Below, one piece after another: positions 8,951-18,445 of a stretch of 64,000 nt of DNA. Position numbers and translations under genes: made by a program. The DNA comes from Paludisphaera mucosa (GTDB lineage: Bacteria > Planctomycetota > Planctomycetia > Isosphaerales > Isosphaeraceae): positions 362,808-426,807 of the forward strand of contig NZ_JARRAG010000001.1 in the NCBI RefSeq assembly GCF_029589435.1. Direction: 5' to 3'. Each line of letters opens with the position of its first letter. Within the stretch, counting starts at the first letter, position 1. The notes beneath the pieces are model-generated. The model made no database searches. It was not told the DNA's origin and saw nothing but the letters and a program-made list of their open reading frames with translations.

Positions 8951-9341
8951 GCCGCTCTCGATGCTCCGCCGGGGTCGGGTCGATCCACTACTTCATCTTA
9001 GGGCCGTGGGGCCGAGGTGCAAGCCGGGGCCGACGTCCCGATCGTCCTCCGCCGTCGGGCGCCTCTTTTCCTTCGGCCCGGCGTCCGCAACCGGCGATCG
9101 TGGCGCACTGTCTCTTGAAGGAGTCTTGCGGCGGGGGCCGATCTCGATCGCCGCAAGGCTCGGCGGCCGGCCGAAATTTCGCAAAAAAAATACGAGGAAC
9201 GAACCCAATCGCCGATACCGAGATTCAGTTCTAAAACGCCCGAGGATAAAGACTTGCGACCGATGCCATGGCGGCTCGGGAAAGCCGAGGAAGCCAAGAC
9301 GAACCCGATACGGAGCCGATTCGCGGGGAGGCCGGCGGCGG
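8951..9341. other. Intergenic region with ACGAACCC-type short repeats
   Basis: About 390 bases without a supportable gene. It contains an A-run (9182-9190) and two short related motifs about 100 bases apart: AACGAACCCAATCG at 9198-9211 and GACGAACCCGATAC at 9298-9311. From memory, motifs of this kind recur between planctomycete genes and give spurious KTNPI-like peptides. The function is unknown. Confidence 0.45.
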
Positions 9342-10709
9342 TCAGGGGAGGGCCTGTCCCCCGGCCCCGGGGCGCGGGGCGGCCAGCTCGCGGTCGACGA
9401 ATTCGAGGGCCTCGCGCTTGTTGTGGACGCGGCTCTCGAGCTGGGCCTCGCGGACCTGGTCGAGGATCGTCGCGAAGCCCGAGCCGGGGGTCAGGCCGTG
9501 GCGGACGAGGTCGTGGCCGGTGAGCAGCGGCGGCGGGTTGATGGGCCCGGCGGGCTGGTGCTCCAGGTAATACTCGCAGTAGTCGACGTGCTGGGCGTCG
9601 CCGGTGGTCGCCAGGGCGTCGGCGCGGTGGAGGGCCAGCAGCTCGTCGATGCCGGGCTGGGCGAGCATCCGCTTGAGCTTGGCCTCGCGGAGCTTCTTGG
9701 CCTCGCCCAGGTACTGGTGGTAGGTCACCAGCCAGGCGACCCGCTCGCGCTCGGCGTTCGAGAGCTTGAGCCGGCGGCCCAGGTCGTCGGCGATCCGGCC
9801 GCCGACGACCTCGTGGTTGTGGTAGCTCGCCCGGCCGGCGTGGGTCTGCCGCGTCGCCGGCTTGCCGACGTCGTGCAGCAGGGCCGCCAGCGCCAGGGGG
9901 AAGCTCGCGTCCTCGGGGAGCAGGTGCAAGGTCAGCAGGAGGTGGTCCCACAGGTCCCCCTCGGGCTGCATCGGCTTGCCCTGGAAGAGCCCCTTGGCCG
10001 CGACCAGCGGCGGCAGGACGGCCGCGATCAGGCCGGCGTCCATCAGGGCGTCCACGGCCCGCGCGCGGCTGGCGTGCGCCAGCATCCGGCGCAGCTCCTG
10101 GGCGATCCGCTCGGGCGAGACGACCGTGACCTCGCGGGCCATAGCCCGGACCGCGGCGAGCGTGGCGGGCTCGATCCTCAGGTCGAACCGCGAGGCGAAC
10201 CGCACGGCGCGGAGGAGCCTCAGCTTGTCCTCCTCGAACCGCGCGGCCGGGTCGCCGATGGCCCGCAAAACCCGCCCGTCGAGGTCGGCCCGGCCGCCGA
10301 CGTAGTCGACGACCTCGCCGCCGATCGGGTCCATGAACATGCCGTTGATCGTGAAGTCCCGGCGCTCGGCGTCCTCGCGGGGCGAGCTGAAGACGACCCC
10401 CACGGGGCGGCGGCCGTCGACGTACGCCATGTCGCTGCGGAACGTGGCGATCTCGACCTCGTTCCCCTTCTGCCGGGGGTGCCGCACGCGGACGACGCCG
10501 AACGACGCCCCCATCGTCAGCGAGCGGTAGGGGAGCGTGACCATCACCTGCTCGGGCGTCGCGTCGGTGGCGACGTCGTAGTCGGCGGGGGTCAGGCCCA
10601 GCAGGATGTCGCGCACGCAGCCGCCGGCCCAGAGGGCCTGGAAGCCGGCCTGGCGGAGCCGGACGACGACCTCCTCGGCGAACTCGCGGCGGGCCCGGGC
10701 GTCAGCCAT
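9342..10709 (-). CDS. cca: CCA tRNA nucleotidyltransferase / poly(A) polymerase family
   Basis: A 455-residue class II nucleotidyltransferase with an HD domain. The catalytic head shows WAGGCVRDILLG (about 27-38) and the metal-binding DYD of TPADYDVATDA. The motifs RRDFTINGMF and DPAARFEEDKLRLLRAVRF follow. An HD domain with ALLHDVGKPATR lies near residue 270, and the C-terminal helices include NKREALEFVDRELA. It adds or repairs the 3' CCA of tRNA in the cytoplasm; a poly(A) polymerase role cannot be excluded from sequence. The start ATG at 10709 overlaps the rsmD stop in the string ATGGCTGA, so the two genes are translationally coupled. Confidence 0.92.
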   Translation of the reverse strand: MADARARREFAEEVVVRLRQAGFQALWAGGCVRDILLGLTPADYDVATDATPEQVMVTLPYRSLTMGASFGVVRVRHPRQKGNEVEIATFRSDMAYVDGRRPVGVVFSSPREDAERRDFTINGMFMDPIGGEVVDYVGGRADLDGRVLRAIGDPAARFEEDKLRLLRAVRFASRFDLRIEPATLAAVRAMAREVTVVSPERIAQELRRMLAHASRARAVDALMDAGLIAAVLPPLVAAKGLFQGKPMQPEGDLWDHLLLTLHLLPEDASFPLALAALLHDVGKPATRQTHAGRASYHNHEVVGGRIADDLGRRLKLSNAERERVAWLVTYHQYLGEAKKLREAKLKRMLAQPGIDELLALHRADALATTGDAQHVDYCEYYLEHQPAGPINPPPLLTGHDLVRHGLTPGSGFATILDQVREAQLESRVHNKREALEFVDRELAAPRPGAGGQALP

Positions 10710-11325
10710 CGCCGACCTCCGCCTCCGGCTCTTCCCCGGCTTCCACGAGCGTCCCGGCCCCGTCCCGCAGCCAGAAGCCGACCTGGGTGTCGCCGTAGCG
10801 GCGGACGTCCCAGGCGTCGAAGTCGGGCAGGATCCGGTCGTCCAGCACGCGGCCGGCCTCGATCACGATCAGCGAGCCGGCGGCCAGGTTCTCGACGAGG
10901 TGGTCGAGCACGGCGCGCATCCGCTTCACGCCCGCGGCCGCCTCGTAGTCGCGGTAGGGGGGGTCGAGGAAGACGGCCGTGGGCCGGCCGGGCTCGACCG
11001 CGTGGACGCGGGCCCAGCGATAGGCGTCGGCCAGGCGGATCGTCGCGCGGTCCTGGTAGCGGAGCTTGGCGACGTTGCCGTGGATCAGGGCGACGGACTC
11101 GCGGTCCTTCTCGACGAAGACGGCCGACTCGGCCCCCCGGCTGAGCGCCTCCAGGCCGATCGCGCCGGTCCCCGCGAACAGGTCGACCGCCGCCCGACCC
11201 GGCATCAGGTCGCCGACGATGTTGAACAGCGACTCGCGCACGTGGTCGCTGGTCGGCCTCATGGCCGCCGACGCGCGCGGGCCCTCGATCTTGTGCCCGC
11301 GCTTCTGGCCCGCGATGATCCGCAT
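10702..11325 (-). CDS. rsmD: 16S rRNA (guanine966-N2)-methyltransferase RsmD
   Basis: A 207-residue SAM-dependent rRNA methyltransferase. The signatures are MRIIAGQKRGHKI, RPTSDHVRESLFNIV, the SAM-binding VDLFAGTGAIGLEALSRGA, and the catalytic DPPY of FLDPPYRDYE. RsmD methylates G966 of 16S rRNA in the small ribosomal subunit. The start at MRIIAG (11325) agrees with the usual N-terminus of the family; a longer open frame upstream is not needed. A C-terminal extension of about 20 acidic residues follows the usual end. It is the first gene of an rsmD-cca pair with an 8-base overlap. The spacer to the plus-strand gene at 11513 is shared by divergent promoters. Confidence 0.94.
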   Translation of the reverse strand: MRIIAGQKRGHKIEGPRASAAMRPTSDHVRESLFNIVGDLMPGRAAVDLFAGTGAIGLEALSRGAESAVFVEKDRESVALIHGNVAKLRYQDRATIRLADAYRWARVHAVEPGRPTAVFLDPPYRDYEAAAGVKRMRAVLDHLVENLAAGSLIVIEAGRVLDDRILPDFDAWDVRRYGDTQVGFWLRDGAGTLVEAGEEPEAEVGDG

Positions 11326-11512
11326 GTCGCCTCGCTCTCCACGACCGCCCGGCCGCCCCGACGGGGCGGGGGCCGAACCCTTATGATAAGATCCGCCCGA
11401 CGATCCGAGCAATCCGGGCCGCGGGAAGTTCGCGTACGGGGCGTCCCTCCGCGCCGCGCAGCCCCGAGGATCGCTCCCGCCGGCGGGGCCCCGACTCGAA
11501 GGACGCGACGCC

Positions 11513-12946
11513 ATGCTCCACGCCCTGGTCCTGCTCCTCCCTCTGGCCGTCGCCGCCGACCCGATCGACGTCGGCGGTCGCAAGCAGCTCTTCATCGACG
11601 ACCGCTTCCTCGCCGAACGCGAGCGGGTCGAACTGCACGCCAACCCGCCCCAGAAGCTCGGCCTGCTCCGCGACGAGAAGGGCGTCCCCTTCATGGGCCA
11701 CGTCGGCCGGGTGATCGAGGACGGCGGCAAGGTCCGGCTCTACCTGGGCCACGAGGATTCCGAGGTCCTGGAGAGCGACGACGGCCTGCAATTCCGCCGC
11801 ACCGGGGCGAGGCTCCCCGGCGGCCTCTTCCCGACGATCTTCGTCGACCCCCACGAGGCCGACCCGGCGCGGCGGTACAAGCTCTTCCACGTCGAGTTCA
11901 GCCCGCCGTTCGACCCGGCCAAGCACGGCGTCTTCGCCAGCTATTCGGCCGACGGCCTGAACTTCACCCGGGTCGGCCAGGTGCTCCCCCTCTTCACCGA
12001 CAACCCGCCGCTCGTCCACTGGGACGAGCGGATCGGCAAGTACCTGATCTACACCCGCGCCCTGGCCTACGACTCCGAGAACCAGCGCCGCATCGGCAGG
12101 ATCGAGACCGACGACGTCCTCAAACCCTGGCCCCACCGCAAGGGGCGGGCCGACCGCATGTTCTCGTCGACCGACAACCTCGACGTCGTGTACATGGCCG
12201 ACGAGGAGGACGACCCCCACTCGGACGTCTACTACAACTCGACGGCGATCTATCCCGAGGCGCAGGACGTCTACCTGATGTTCCCCACCCATTTCCGCCA
12301 CTTCTCGCCCGAGCGCAACCCGTTCATCCGCCCCCCCACGCCCGGCCGCTGGGAGGACTTCGGCATGCTCGAAGTGCAGCTCGCCGTGAGCCGCGACGGC
12401 GTGAAGTGGGAGCGGCCGGGGCGCGACCCCTACGTCCCCGGCGGGCTCGCCGACGAGTGGGACCGCTGGTACGCCGTGATGGGCCCGGGCGTGGCGCGCC
12501 GGGGTAACTACCTGTACCAGTATTACAACGCGTCCGGCCGGCTCCACGACTCGGCCTTCCTGAGGGCCGAGTACGAAAAGACGGCGAAGCAGCTCGGCGG
12601 CGTCGGCGTCGTGCGGCAGCGCCTCGACGGCTTCGTCTCGGCCGACGCCGACCACCGGGGGGGGCGCCTGCGCACGCCGGCCGTCGTCTTCCGCGGCGAC
12701 CGACTGCGACTGAACATCGACGCCGGGGCCATGGGCACGGCCTTCGTCGAACTCCAGGACGCCGAGGGCCGCCCGATCCCCGGCTTCACCCTCGCCGACT
12801 GCGAGGAGATCGGCGGCAACTTCCTCGACCAGGCCGTCTACTGGAAGGGGAACCCCGACGTCTCCTCCCTCGCCGGCCGGCCGGTGCGCATCCACGTCAA
12901 AATGAAGCGGGCGAAGCTCTACTCCTTCCAGTTCACGCAGGGCTGA
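11513..12946 (+). CDS. Secreted beta-propeller-like protein (glycosidase GH32/43-like fold), function unknown
   Basis: A 477-residue protein with a short cleavable signal peptide (about residues 1-15, MLHALVLLLPLAVAA). The mature part has recurring beta-rich blocks with aromatic and Asp-Gly motifs: LFIDDRFLAERE, YLGHEDSEVLESDDG, FASYSADGLNF, VHWDERIGKYLIYTR and LAVSRDGVKWERPG. This is typical of secreted planctomycete proteins annotated as glycosyl hydrolase-like five-bladed propellers. I see no certain catalytic triad. The C-terminal 110 residues (LRTPAVVFRGDRLRLNID onward) form a beta-sandwich-like domain of the kind that follows such propellers. It is monocistronic by spacing. The polysaccharide-related role is inference from the fold only. 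Confidence 0.7.
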   Translation: MLHALVLLLPLAVAADPIDVGGRKQLFIDDRFLAERERVELHANPPQKLGLLRDEKGVPFMGHVGRVIEDGGKVRLYLGHEDSEVLESDDGLQFRRTGARLPGGLFPTIFVDPHEADPARRYKLFHVEFSPPFDPAKHGVFASYSADGLNFTRVGQVLPLFTDNPPLVHWDERIGKYLIYTRALAYDSENQRRIGRIETDDVLKPWPHRKGRADRMFSSTDNLDVVYMADEEDDPHSDVYYNSTAIYPEAQDVYLMFPTHFRHFSPERNPFIRPPTPGRWEDFGMLEVQLAVSRDGVKWERPGRDPYVPGGLADEWDRWYAVMGPGVARRGNYLYQYYNASGRLHDSAFLRAEYEKTAKQLGGVGVVRQRLDGFVSADADHRGGRLRTPAVVFRGDRLRLNIDAGAMGTAFVELQDAEGRPIPGFTLADCEEIGGNFLDQAVYWKGNPDVSSLAGRPVRIHVKMKRAKLYSFQFTQG

Positions 12947-13308
12947 TCGCGGCCGGCGAGGATCCCGTGGTGGGGTCTTCCTCCATGGGATACACGACGC
13001 CGGCGTTCAGCCAGACGATGATGAACTCGTCGGCCGTCGTCGGCCGGAGCATCCGCCTCATCCGATGCCGCGCCGCCCCCGAGGGGAAGCAACGGGCCTT
13101 GGCCCCGCTGTCCGAGGACCGTCGATGTCGCCCGGGGCGAGGAGGTAAGGCGGGCTTGAGGCGCGGCAACGATCATCCCCCGCTGGCGTCGACGGCTCAT
13201 CGTCCGGTAGGGTTGGACGCAGCCGAGACCTCGCGGGTTCCTCGGGCGACGAATCTGGCCATTCGCGAGCCGGATTCGACGGGCCCCGCCGAAGGGAGGA
13301 GGACTGTC
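12947..13308. other. Intergenic region, possible gene remnant
   Basis: About 360 bases with no convincing gene. On the minus strand 13062-12933 encodes a protein-like stretch (TADEFIIVWLNAGVVYPMEE) with GC-rich third positions, which could be the tail of a decayed gene. No homology could be tested, so I list it as unresolved. Confidence 0.3.
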
Positions 13309-13719
13309 GTGGAGGACGACGTCGAGGACGGAAGCTGGAGCCGCTGCAGCGCGATCCTGCGCATCTTCGGGACGATCGCCGATCTCGACGAGATCACCAG
13401 GACCCTGGGGTTGATCCCGACGCATTTCCACAGGCGGGGCGATCGCCAACGGGTCCCGGCGTTGGGCGACTACGAGCACGACATGTGGTCCTACAGCCCT
13501 CCCGTGCCCGCCGAGGAGCCCCTCGACGTCCACATCCAGACCCTCTGGGCCCACATCGCGCCCCACACGGACTACCTGCTGGGCCTGAAGCGGACGCTCA
13601 CGGTCGACGTCTTCTGCTGCCTCGCCTCGCCCGGTGCTCAGGGGATCGAGGTTTCGCACCGCTCGCTCGAAATGTTCACGAGGCTGGAGGTCCCTTTCGG
13701 GGTTTCGCTCGTCGTGTAG
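13309..13719 (+). CDS. DUF4279 domain-containing protein
   Basis: A 136-residue protein matching the DUF4279 pattern: CSAILRIFGTIADLDEITRTLGL near the start, then PTHFHRRGD, a central MWSYSPP with PLDVHIQTLWAHI, and a hydrophobic C-terminal strand set ending in EVPFGVSLVV. DUF4279 proteins are small cytoplasmic proteins of unknown function, often found alone or near toxin and immunity genes. The start is a GTG at 13309 with a strong GGAGGAGG six bases upstream; the longer upstream open frame has no such signal. The neighbours are unrelated secreted proteins, so the context does not help. The family is fairly clear; the function is not. Confidence 0.8.
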   Translation: MEDDVEDGSWSRCSAILRIFGTIADLDEITRTLGLIPTHFHRRGDRQRVPALGDYEHDMWSYSPPVPAEEPLDVHIQTLWAHIAPHTDYLLGLKRTLTVDVFCCLASPGAQGIEVSHRSLEMFTRLEVPFGVSLVV

Positions 13720-13911
13720 CCAGGCGCCGCACGTTCGACCTGGAGCTGCTTGACGACCTGATGGGTTCCCTCCGAAGGCGATCCGTACTCGCGGAGTCGA
13801 GACGTCCGCCGGCGAGTCGATTCGAAGCCTCGGGCCCCTTATGATCGGTCGTGCGCAAGAGGGCGACGGCGTTCGAGCCGCCCGACGAAACCGCGTGAGA
13901 GGGCCTTCCGG

Positions 13912-15795
13912 ATGCGTTCCTGCTCGATCGGCATCGCGTGCCTGTTCATTTTCGCCGGCCCCACCCTGGCCCAGCCCGACCCGGCGGGCGACTGGCCGGG
14001 GGTGGGGAACGACCCGGGGTGCATGCGGTATTCGACGCTCGACCAGATCGATCGGGGGAACGTCGCGCGGCTCAAGCCGGCCTGGACGTTCCACACCAAG
14101 GAGCTGGATCCGAACGGCGTCGGCAAGACGATCGAGTGCACGCCGATCGTGATCGACGGGGTCATGTACGTCACGACGGCCTTCATGAAGGTCGTGGCGC
14201 TCGACGCGGCGACCGGCGAGGAGCGCTGGCGGTTCGACCCGGTGAAGGACCATCCCTGGCCGCACGCGGCGGCGTCGGGAGGGGTCAACCGCGGGTGCGC
14301 TTACTGGTCGGACGGGAAGCCCGACGGGGCGCGGCGGATCCTCCACGGGACGGCCGACGGCCGGCTCTTCTCGCTCGACGCGGCGACGGGCAAGCTCGAC
14401 CCGAAGTTTGGCGACGGGGGCGTGCGCGACCTCCGCAAGGAGCTTGACCCGAAGACGGCCGCCCTGGCGTATGGGCCGACCTCGGCGCCGGCGGTGTGGA
14501 AGGACCTGGTGATCCTGGGGTTCTCGTGCGGCGAGGGCCCGGGGATCGCCGCGCCGGGCGACGTGCGGGCGTTCGACGTCCGCACCGGCGCCGAGGCCTG
14601 GCGGTTCCGCACCGTCCCGCGCCCTGGCGAGGTCGGGGCCGAGACCTGGGAGGGCGAGTCGTGGAAGGACCGCGGCGCGGCCAACGCCTGGGGCGGCCTG
14701 AGCGTCGACGTCGGCCGCGGCCTGGTCTTCGCCGGGCTCGGATCGGCCGCGTTCGACTTCTACGGCGGCGACCGGCCGGGCGACAACCTGTTCGCCAACT
14801 GCACGATCGCCCTCGACGCCGCGACCGGCAAGCGGGCCTGGCACTTCCAGACCGTCCGCCACGACCTCTGGGACCACGACCTGCCGACTTATCCGAACCT
14901 CGTCACCGCGACCCGCGACGGCGCGAAGATCGACGCGGTGGCCCAGGTGACGAAGACCGGCTACGTCTTCCTCTTCGACCGCGTCACCGGCGAGCCCCTC
15001 TTCGACGTGCAGGACCAGCCCGCGACCCCCTCCGAGATCGCCGGCGAGCGGGCCGCGACGGCCCAGCCCGTTCCGGTCAAGCCGCCGCCGTTCTCGGTCC
15101 AGACCTTCGACGAATCGAACGTCACCGACATCGGCGAGTCCAACCGGAACTCGGTGCTGGAGCAGCTCAGGAAGCTCCAGTTCGGCCGGCCCTTCCTCCC
15201 GCCCAGCCGGCAGGGGACCGTCGTGATCCCCGGGTACCACGGCGGCGCGAACTGGTCGGGGGCCTCGTTCGACCCCACGACGGGGCGGCTCTACGTCAAC
15301 TCGAACAACGTCCCGAACATCCTCACGATGACCGAGTCCAAGGCGGCCGACGTGCTCACCCAGGGGCCGTATCGCCACACCGGGTACATCCAGTTCCTCG
15401 ACCACGAGGGCTACCCCGCGATCAAGCCCCCCTGGGGCGTGCTGAGCGCGATCGACCTGAGCCAGGGCGAGATCGCCTGGCGGACCCCGCTGGGCGAGCA
15501 CCCCGAGCTGACCGCCCGCGGCATCCCGCGCACTGGGACCGAGACCTTCGGCGGGTCGATCGTCACCGCCGGGGGGCTCGTCTTCATCGCCGGCACCAAG
15601 GACGAGCGGATCCACGCCTTCGACAAGGACGACGGCCGCCTGCTCTGGGAACATCCCCTCCCCGCCGGCGGCTACGCGACGCCCTCGACCTACCGCGCCA
15701 AGGGACGCCAGTTCGTCGTCATCGCGGCCGGCGGCGCGGGCAAGCTGAGGACCAAGGCGGGCGACGCGTTCGTCGCCTTCAGCCTGCCGGAGTGA
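13912..15795 (+). CDS. Secreted PQQ-dependent dehydrogenase (quinoprotein glucose dehydrogenase-like)
   Basis: A 627-residue protein with a signal peptide (about residues 1-21, ending TLAQ), so periplasmic. It is an eight-bladed quinoprotein propeller. Blade motifs such as VVALDAATGEERWRFDP, LFSLDAATGKLDP and TIALDAATGKRAWHFQ recur. The diagnostic glucose-dehydrogenase-type segments are HDLWDHDLP, PGYHGGANWSGASFDPTTG, GGSIVTAGGLVFIAGTKDE and LPAGGYATPSTY. No N-terminal five-helix membrane domain and no cytochrome c CxxCH is present, so it resembles the soluble domain alone and would need a separate electron acceptor. Substrate (sugar or alcohol) is unknown. It is monocistronic, convergent with the TPR gene. 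Confidence 0.87.
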   Translation: MRSCSIGIACLFIFAGPTLAQPDPAGDWPGVGNDPGCMRYSTLDQIDRGNVARLKPAWTFHTKELDPNGVGKTIECTPIVIDGVMYVTTAFMKVVALDAATGEERWRFDPVKDHPWPHAAASGGVNRGCAYWSDGKPDGARRILHGTADGRLFSLDAATGKLDPKFGDGGVRDLRKELDPKTAALAYGPTSAPAVWKDLVILGFSCGEGPGIAAPGDVRAFDVRTGAEAWRFRTVPRPGEVGAETWEGESWKDRGAANAWGGLSVDVGRGLVFAGLGSAAFDFYGGDRPGDNLFANCTIALDAATGKRAWHFQTVRHDLWDHDLPTYPNLVTATRDGAKIDAVAQVTKTGYVFLFDRVTGEPLFDVQDQPATPSEIAGERAATAQPVPVKPPPFSVQTFDESNVTDIGESNRNSVLEQLRKLQFGRPFLPPSRQGTVVIPGYHGGANWSGASFDPTTGRLYVNSNNVPNILTMTESKAADVLTQGPYRHTGYIQFLDHEGYPAIKPPWGVLSAIDLSQGEIAWRTPLGEHPELTARGIPRTGTETFGGSIVTAGGLVFIAGTKDERIHAFDKDDGRLLWEHPLPAGGYATPSTYRAKGRQFVVIAAGGAGKLRTKAGDAFVAFSLPE

Positions 15796-15874
15796 TCGAG
15801 GCTCGTCAGGACCCGTTGCGTCGCGCAGCCTCGTCGCGGGTGGTGGACAGGCCGGCGGGAGTCCCGGCGATCCC

Positions 15875-18445
15875 TCAACGCCCTCCCTCGGGCGGGCCGT
15901 GGTCCAGGCGGTCCAGCTCGGCGATGGAGACGTCGGACTCGATGGAGGCGACGCCGGCGTTCTCCGCCAGCCACAGGAAGCCCTCGCGAGCCCGGGCGGG
16001 CTCGCCGTCGAGGAGGCAGGAGAAGGCGATGCAGAAGTAAGCCCCGACCTCGCGCCCGGGGTCGTCGGCGAGCTTGAGCAGCGCCTTCTCGTCGATCTCG
16101 CGTCGGAGGAACCGGACGAGCGGATACGGCCAGGCCGCGCGATCCAGGTTCGCCGCCGCATCGTCGAGGATCCGCGTCGCCGCCGCGGCGTCCTTCGCCC
16201 GCCTCGCGGCCAGGATGCCGACGATCGCGGCGTCGGCCGACAGCGAAGAGCCCCAGCCTTCCATCGCGAGATAGCGGCGGGCGTCGGCGACGGCCTCGCC
16301 GCGGCCGAGGATCAGGCCGACGACCGCCCTGTCGAGGTGGGGCCGGGACGCCCCGGGGGCGAGCCTGATGTACTCGCCGAATTCTCCGTAGGCCTTGTCA
16401 TACTCCTTCATGCCGACCCGGGACAACCCGAGGTAGCCGTGGACCTCCCCATCCCCCGGGGCGAGGCGGACGACCTCGTTGAGGTCGCCGATCGCCACGT
16501 CGTACTCCATGAGGGCCGCCCGCACCAGGCCGCGATGGTAATACGCGGCCATGTACGCCGGGTCGAGCCGGATCGCCTCGCCGAAGTCGGCGACCGCACG
16601 GTCGCGTTCCTTCTTCTCCTTCCAGCTGAGCCCGCGGCTGAAATAGGAGTCGGCGTCCTGGGGTCGGAGGCGGATCGCCTCGTCGAAGTCGGCGATGGAC
16701 TTGTCGAACTCGCCCTCGGCCCTCCACGCGAGCCCGCGATTGTAGTAGGCGGGCGCGTACTTCGGTGCGAGCCGGATCGCCTCGCTGCAGTCGGCGATGC
16801 ACCTGCCGAACTCCTTCTTGACCTGCCGGATGAGTCCGCGATTCGAGTAGGCCGCCGCGTACTTCGGGTCGAGCCGGATCGCCTCGTCGTAGTCGGCGAT
16901 CGCCTCGTCGAGGCGTCCCTTCGCCCCCCGGACGAGGCCGCGTTCGTTGAAGACGACGGCCTCCTTCGCGCCGAGCCGGATCGCCTCGTCGTAGTCGGCC
17001 AGGGCCCCGTCGTTCTCCTCCCTGGCCATCCGGACGCCGCCTCGGTTGGTATAGGCGTCGGCGTACTTGGGGTCGAGGCGGATCGCGGCGTCGAAGTCGG
17101 CGAGGGCCTTGCCGTACTCCCGCTTCGTCTTCCAGACGAGGCCGCGGTTGTTGTAGGCGATCGCATAATTCGGATCGCGCCGGATCGCCTCGTCGTAGTC
17201 GGCCAGGGCCTGCTCGTCCTGCCCCCTGAGGGACCGGACGTTCCCCCGGCCGACGTGCGCGGCGACGGTCCCGGCGTCGAGCTTCAGCGCCTCGTCGAAA
17301 TCGGCGAGGGCCTTGTCGTACTCCCTCGCGTCGTACCGGGCGAGGCCGCGATTGGCCCGGAAGATCGCCTCCTTCGGGTCGAGGCGGACCGCCTCGTCGA
17401 AGTCGGAGACGGCCTTATCGTACTTCTTCAGGGTCTTCCAGGCGGACCCCCGGTTGTTGCGGGGGGCCGGTTCGTCGGGCTGGAGCGTGACGGCCAGGGT
17501 CAGCTCGCCGACGGCCTTGTCGACCTCGCCCCTGTCGAGCCAGAGGAGGCCGCGATTGGAGTGGAAGCTCGAAGCGAAGGGGTCGAGGCGGATCGCCGCT
17601 TCGAAGTCCGCGAGCGCGCCGTCGAGGTCGCCGACGGCCTTCCGCGCGATGCCGCGGCCGTTGAAGCCCGCCGCGCATCGGGGGTCGAGCCGGATCGCCT
17701 CGTCGAAGTCGGCGCGGGCCTTGCCGTAGTCCTTCTTGTCCACCCAGGCCAGCCCGCGGTTGGCGTGGATATAGGCCGCTCGGGGAGCCAGCCGGATCGC
17801 CTCGTCGTAATCGGCGATCGCCCCGTCGGCGTCCTTCATGTGGGACCTCACAAAGCCGCGATTATTGCGGATGTAGGCCCGCCGGGGGTCGAGTCGAATC
17901 GCCTCGTCGAGGTCGGCGAGGGCCTTGCGGTAGTCCTTCTCGGCCGCCAGGGCGAGCCCGCGATTGTTGCGGGAGTCGACGTGGGCCGGGTCGAGTCGGA
18001 CGGCCTCGTCGTAATCGGCGATGGCGCGGTCGAAACGCCTGCGTGCGTACCAGCCGTCGCCGCGGCGGTTGTAGTGTCGGGCCTTCCCCGGCTCGGCGCG
18101 GATCCGCTCGGTGAAGTGCTCGACGGCGTCCTCGATGCGGATCAAGTCGCGCGGAGCGACCCAGCCCCGGAAGCTCGAATCCTCGGCCTGGATGTAGACC
18201 TCGGACTCGGAGGCCTGCTGGACCCGGTAGATGCGGTCCTCCCTCTCCTCCGCGGCCCGTACGAGGTCGGCCCCCTCGCCGGCCTTCGCGTCGGCGTCTC
18301 CATCGGGCCTGAGCACCGTCCCGGGTGCGATGAACACTCGCTTCCCGACCCACCGGCCGAGGTCGGCCGACCGGGCGAGCCCGACGCAAGGGCCGAGGAT
18401 CAGCAGCCAGCCGAGGACGACTCGGACGCAGCGAGGAATTCGCAT
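15875..18445 (-). CDS. Secreted TPR protein with about 17 tetratricopeptide repeats
   Basis: An 856-residue protein. A signal peptide (about residues 1-27) is followed by a small beta-rich, SH3-like segment (about 28-105, GRWVGKRVFIAPG to GWVAPRDLIRI). Then come about 17 consecutive 34-residue TPRs (about 110-690) with the pattern NRG...K.Y.KALADFDEAIRLDP. The final 160 residues are a helical, less repetitive domain with the sequence SADAAIVGILAARRAKDA. TPR solenoids bind peptides or scaffold complexes; here the export signal places it in the periplasm. The repeats are also visible as DNA tandem repeats of 102 bases, which makes copy-number change likely. It is monocistronic with a short 126-base gap upstream. 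The binding partner is unknown. Confidence 0.87.
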   Translation of the reverse strand: MRIPRCVRVVLGWLLILGPCVGLARSADLGRWVGKRVFIAPGTVLRPDGDADAKAGEGADLVRAAEEREDRIYRVQQASESEVYIQAEDSSFRGWVAPRDLIRIEDAVEHFTERIRAEPGKARHYNRRGDGWYARRRFDRAIADYDEAVRLDPAHVDSRNNRGLALAAEKDYRKALADLDEAIRLDPRRAYIRNNRGFVRSHMKDADGAIADYDEAIRLAPRAAYIHANRGLAWVDKKDYGKARADFDEAIRLDPRCAAGFNGRGIARKAVGDLDGALADFEAAIRLDPFASSFHSNRGLLWLDRGEVDKAVGELTLAVTLQPDEPAPRNNRGSAWKTLKKYDKAVSDFDEAVRLDPKEAIFRANRGLARYDAREYDKALADFDEALKLDAGTVAAHVGRGNVRSLRGQDEQALADYDEAIRRDPNYAIAYNNRGLVWKTKREYGKALADFDAAIRLDPKYADAYTNRGGVRMAREENDGALADYDEAIRLGAKEAVVFNERGLVRGAKGRLDEAIADYDEAIRLDPKYAAAYSNRGLIRQVKKEFGRCIADCSEAIRLAPKYAPAYYNRGLAWRAEGEFDKSIADFDEAIRLRPQDADSYFSRGLSWKEKKERDRAVADFGEAIRLDPAYMAAYYHRGLVRAALMEYDVAIGDLNEVVRLAPGDGEVHGYLGLSRVGMKEYDKAYGEFGEYIRLAPGASRPHLDRAVVGLILGRGEAVADARRYLAMEGWGSSLSADAAIVGILAARRAKDAAAATRILDDAAANLDRAAWPYPLVRFLRREIDEKALLKLADDPGREVGAYFCIAFSCLLDGEPARAREGFLWLAENAGVASIESDVSIAELDRLDHGPPEGGR

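Noticed and set aside
11382-11387. TATGAT as a promoter for the secreted propeller protein
   Set aside because: The hexamer is close to consensus but is 126 bases from the start and has no -35; TATGAT occurs in several other gaps at inconsistent distances.
12933-13062. Short minus-strand frame with a protein-like stretch (ADEFIIVWLNAGVVYPMEE)
   Set aside because: Reads like a real protein fragment, but there is no ribosome site or recognised family, and both strands have similar third-position GC here. Left as a possible remnant only.
12919-16161. Long minus-strand frame opposite the PQQ dehydrogenase
   Set aside because: Antisense shadow of a well-supported enzyme gene.
16345-18110. Regularly spaced repeats that could suggest a CRISPR array
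   Set aside because: They are in-frame TPR units of 102 bases within a coding gene, without spacers.
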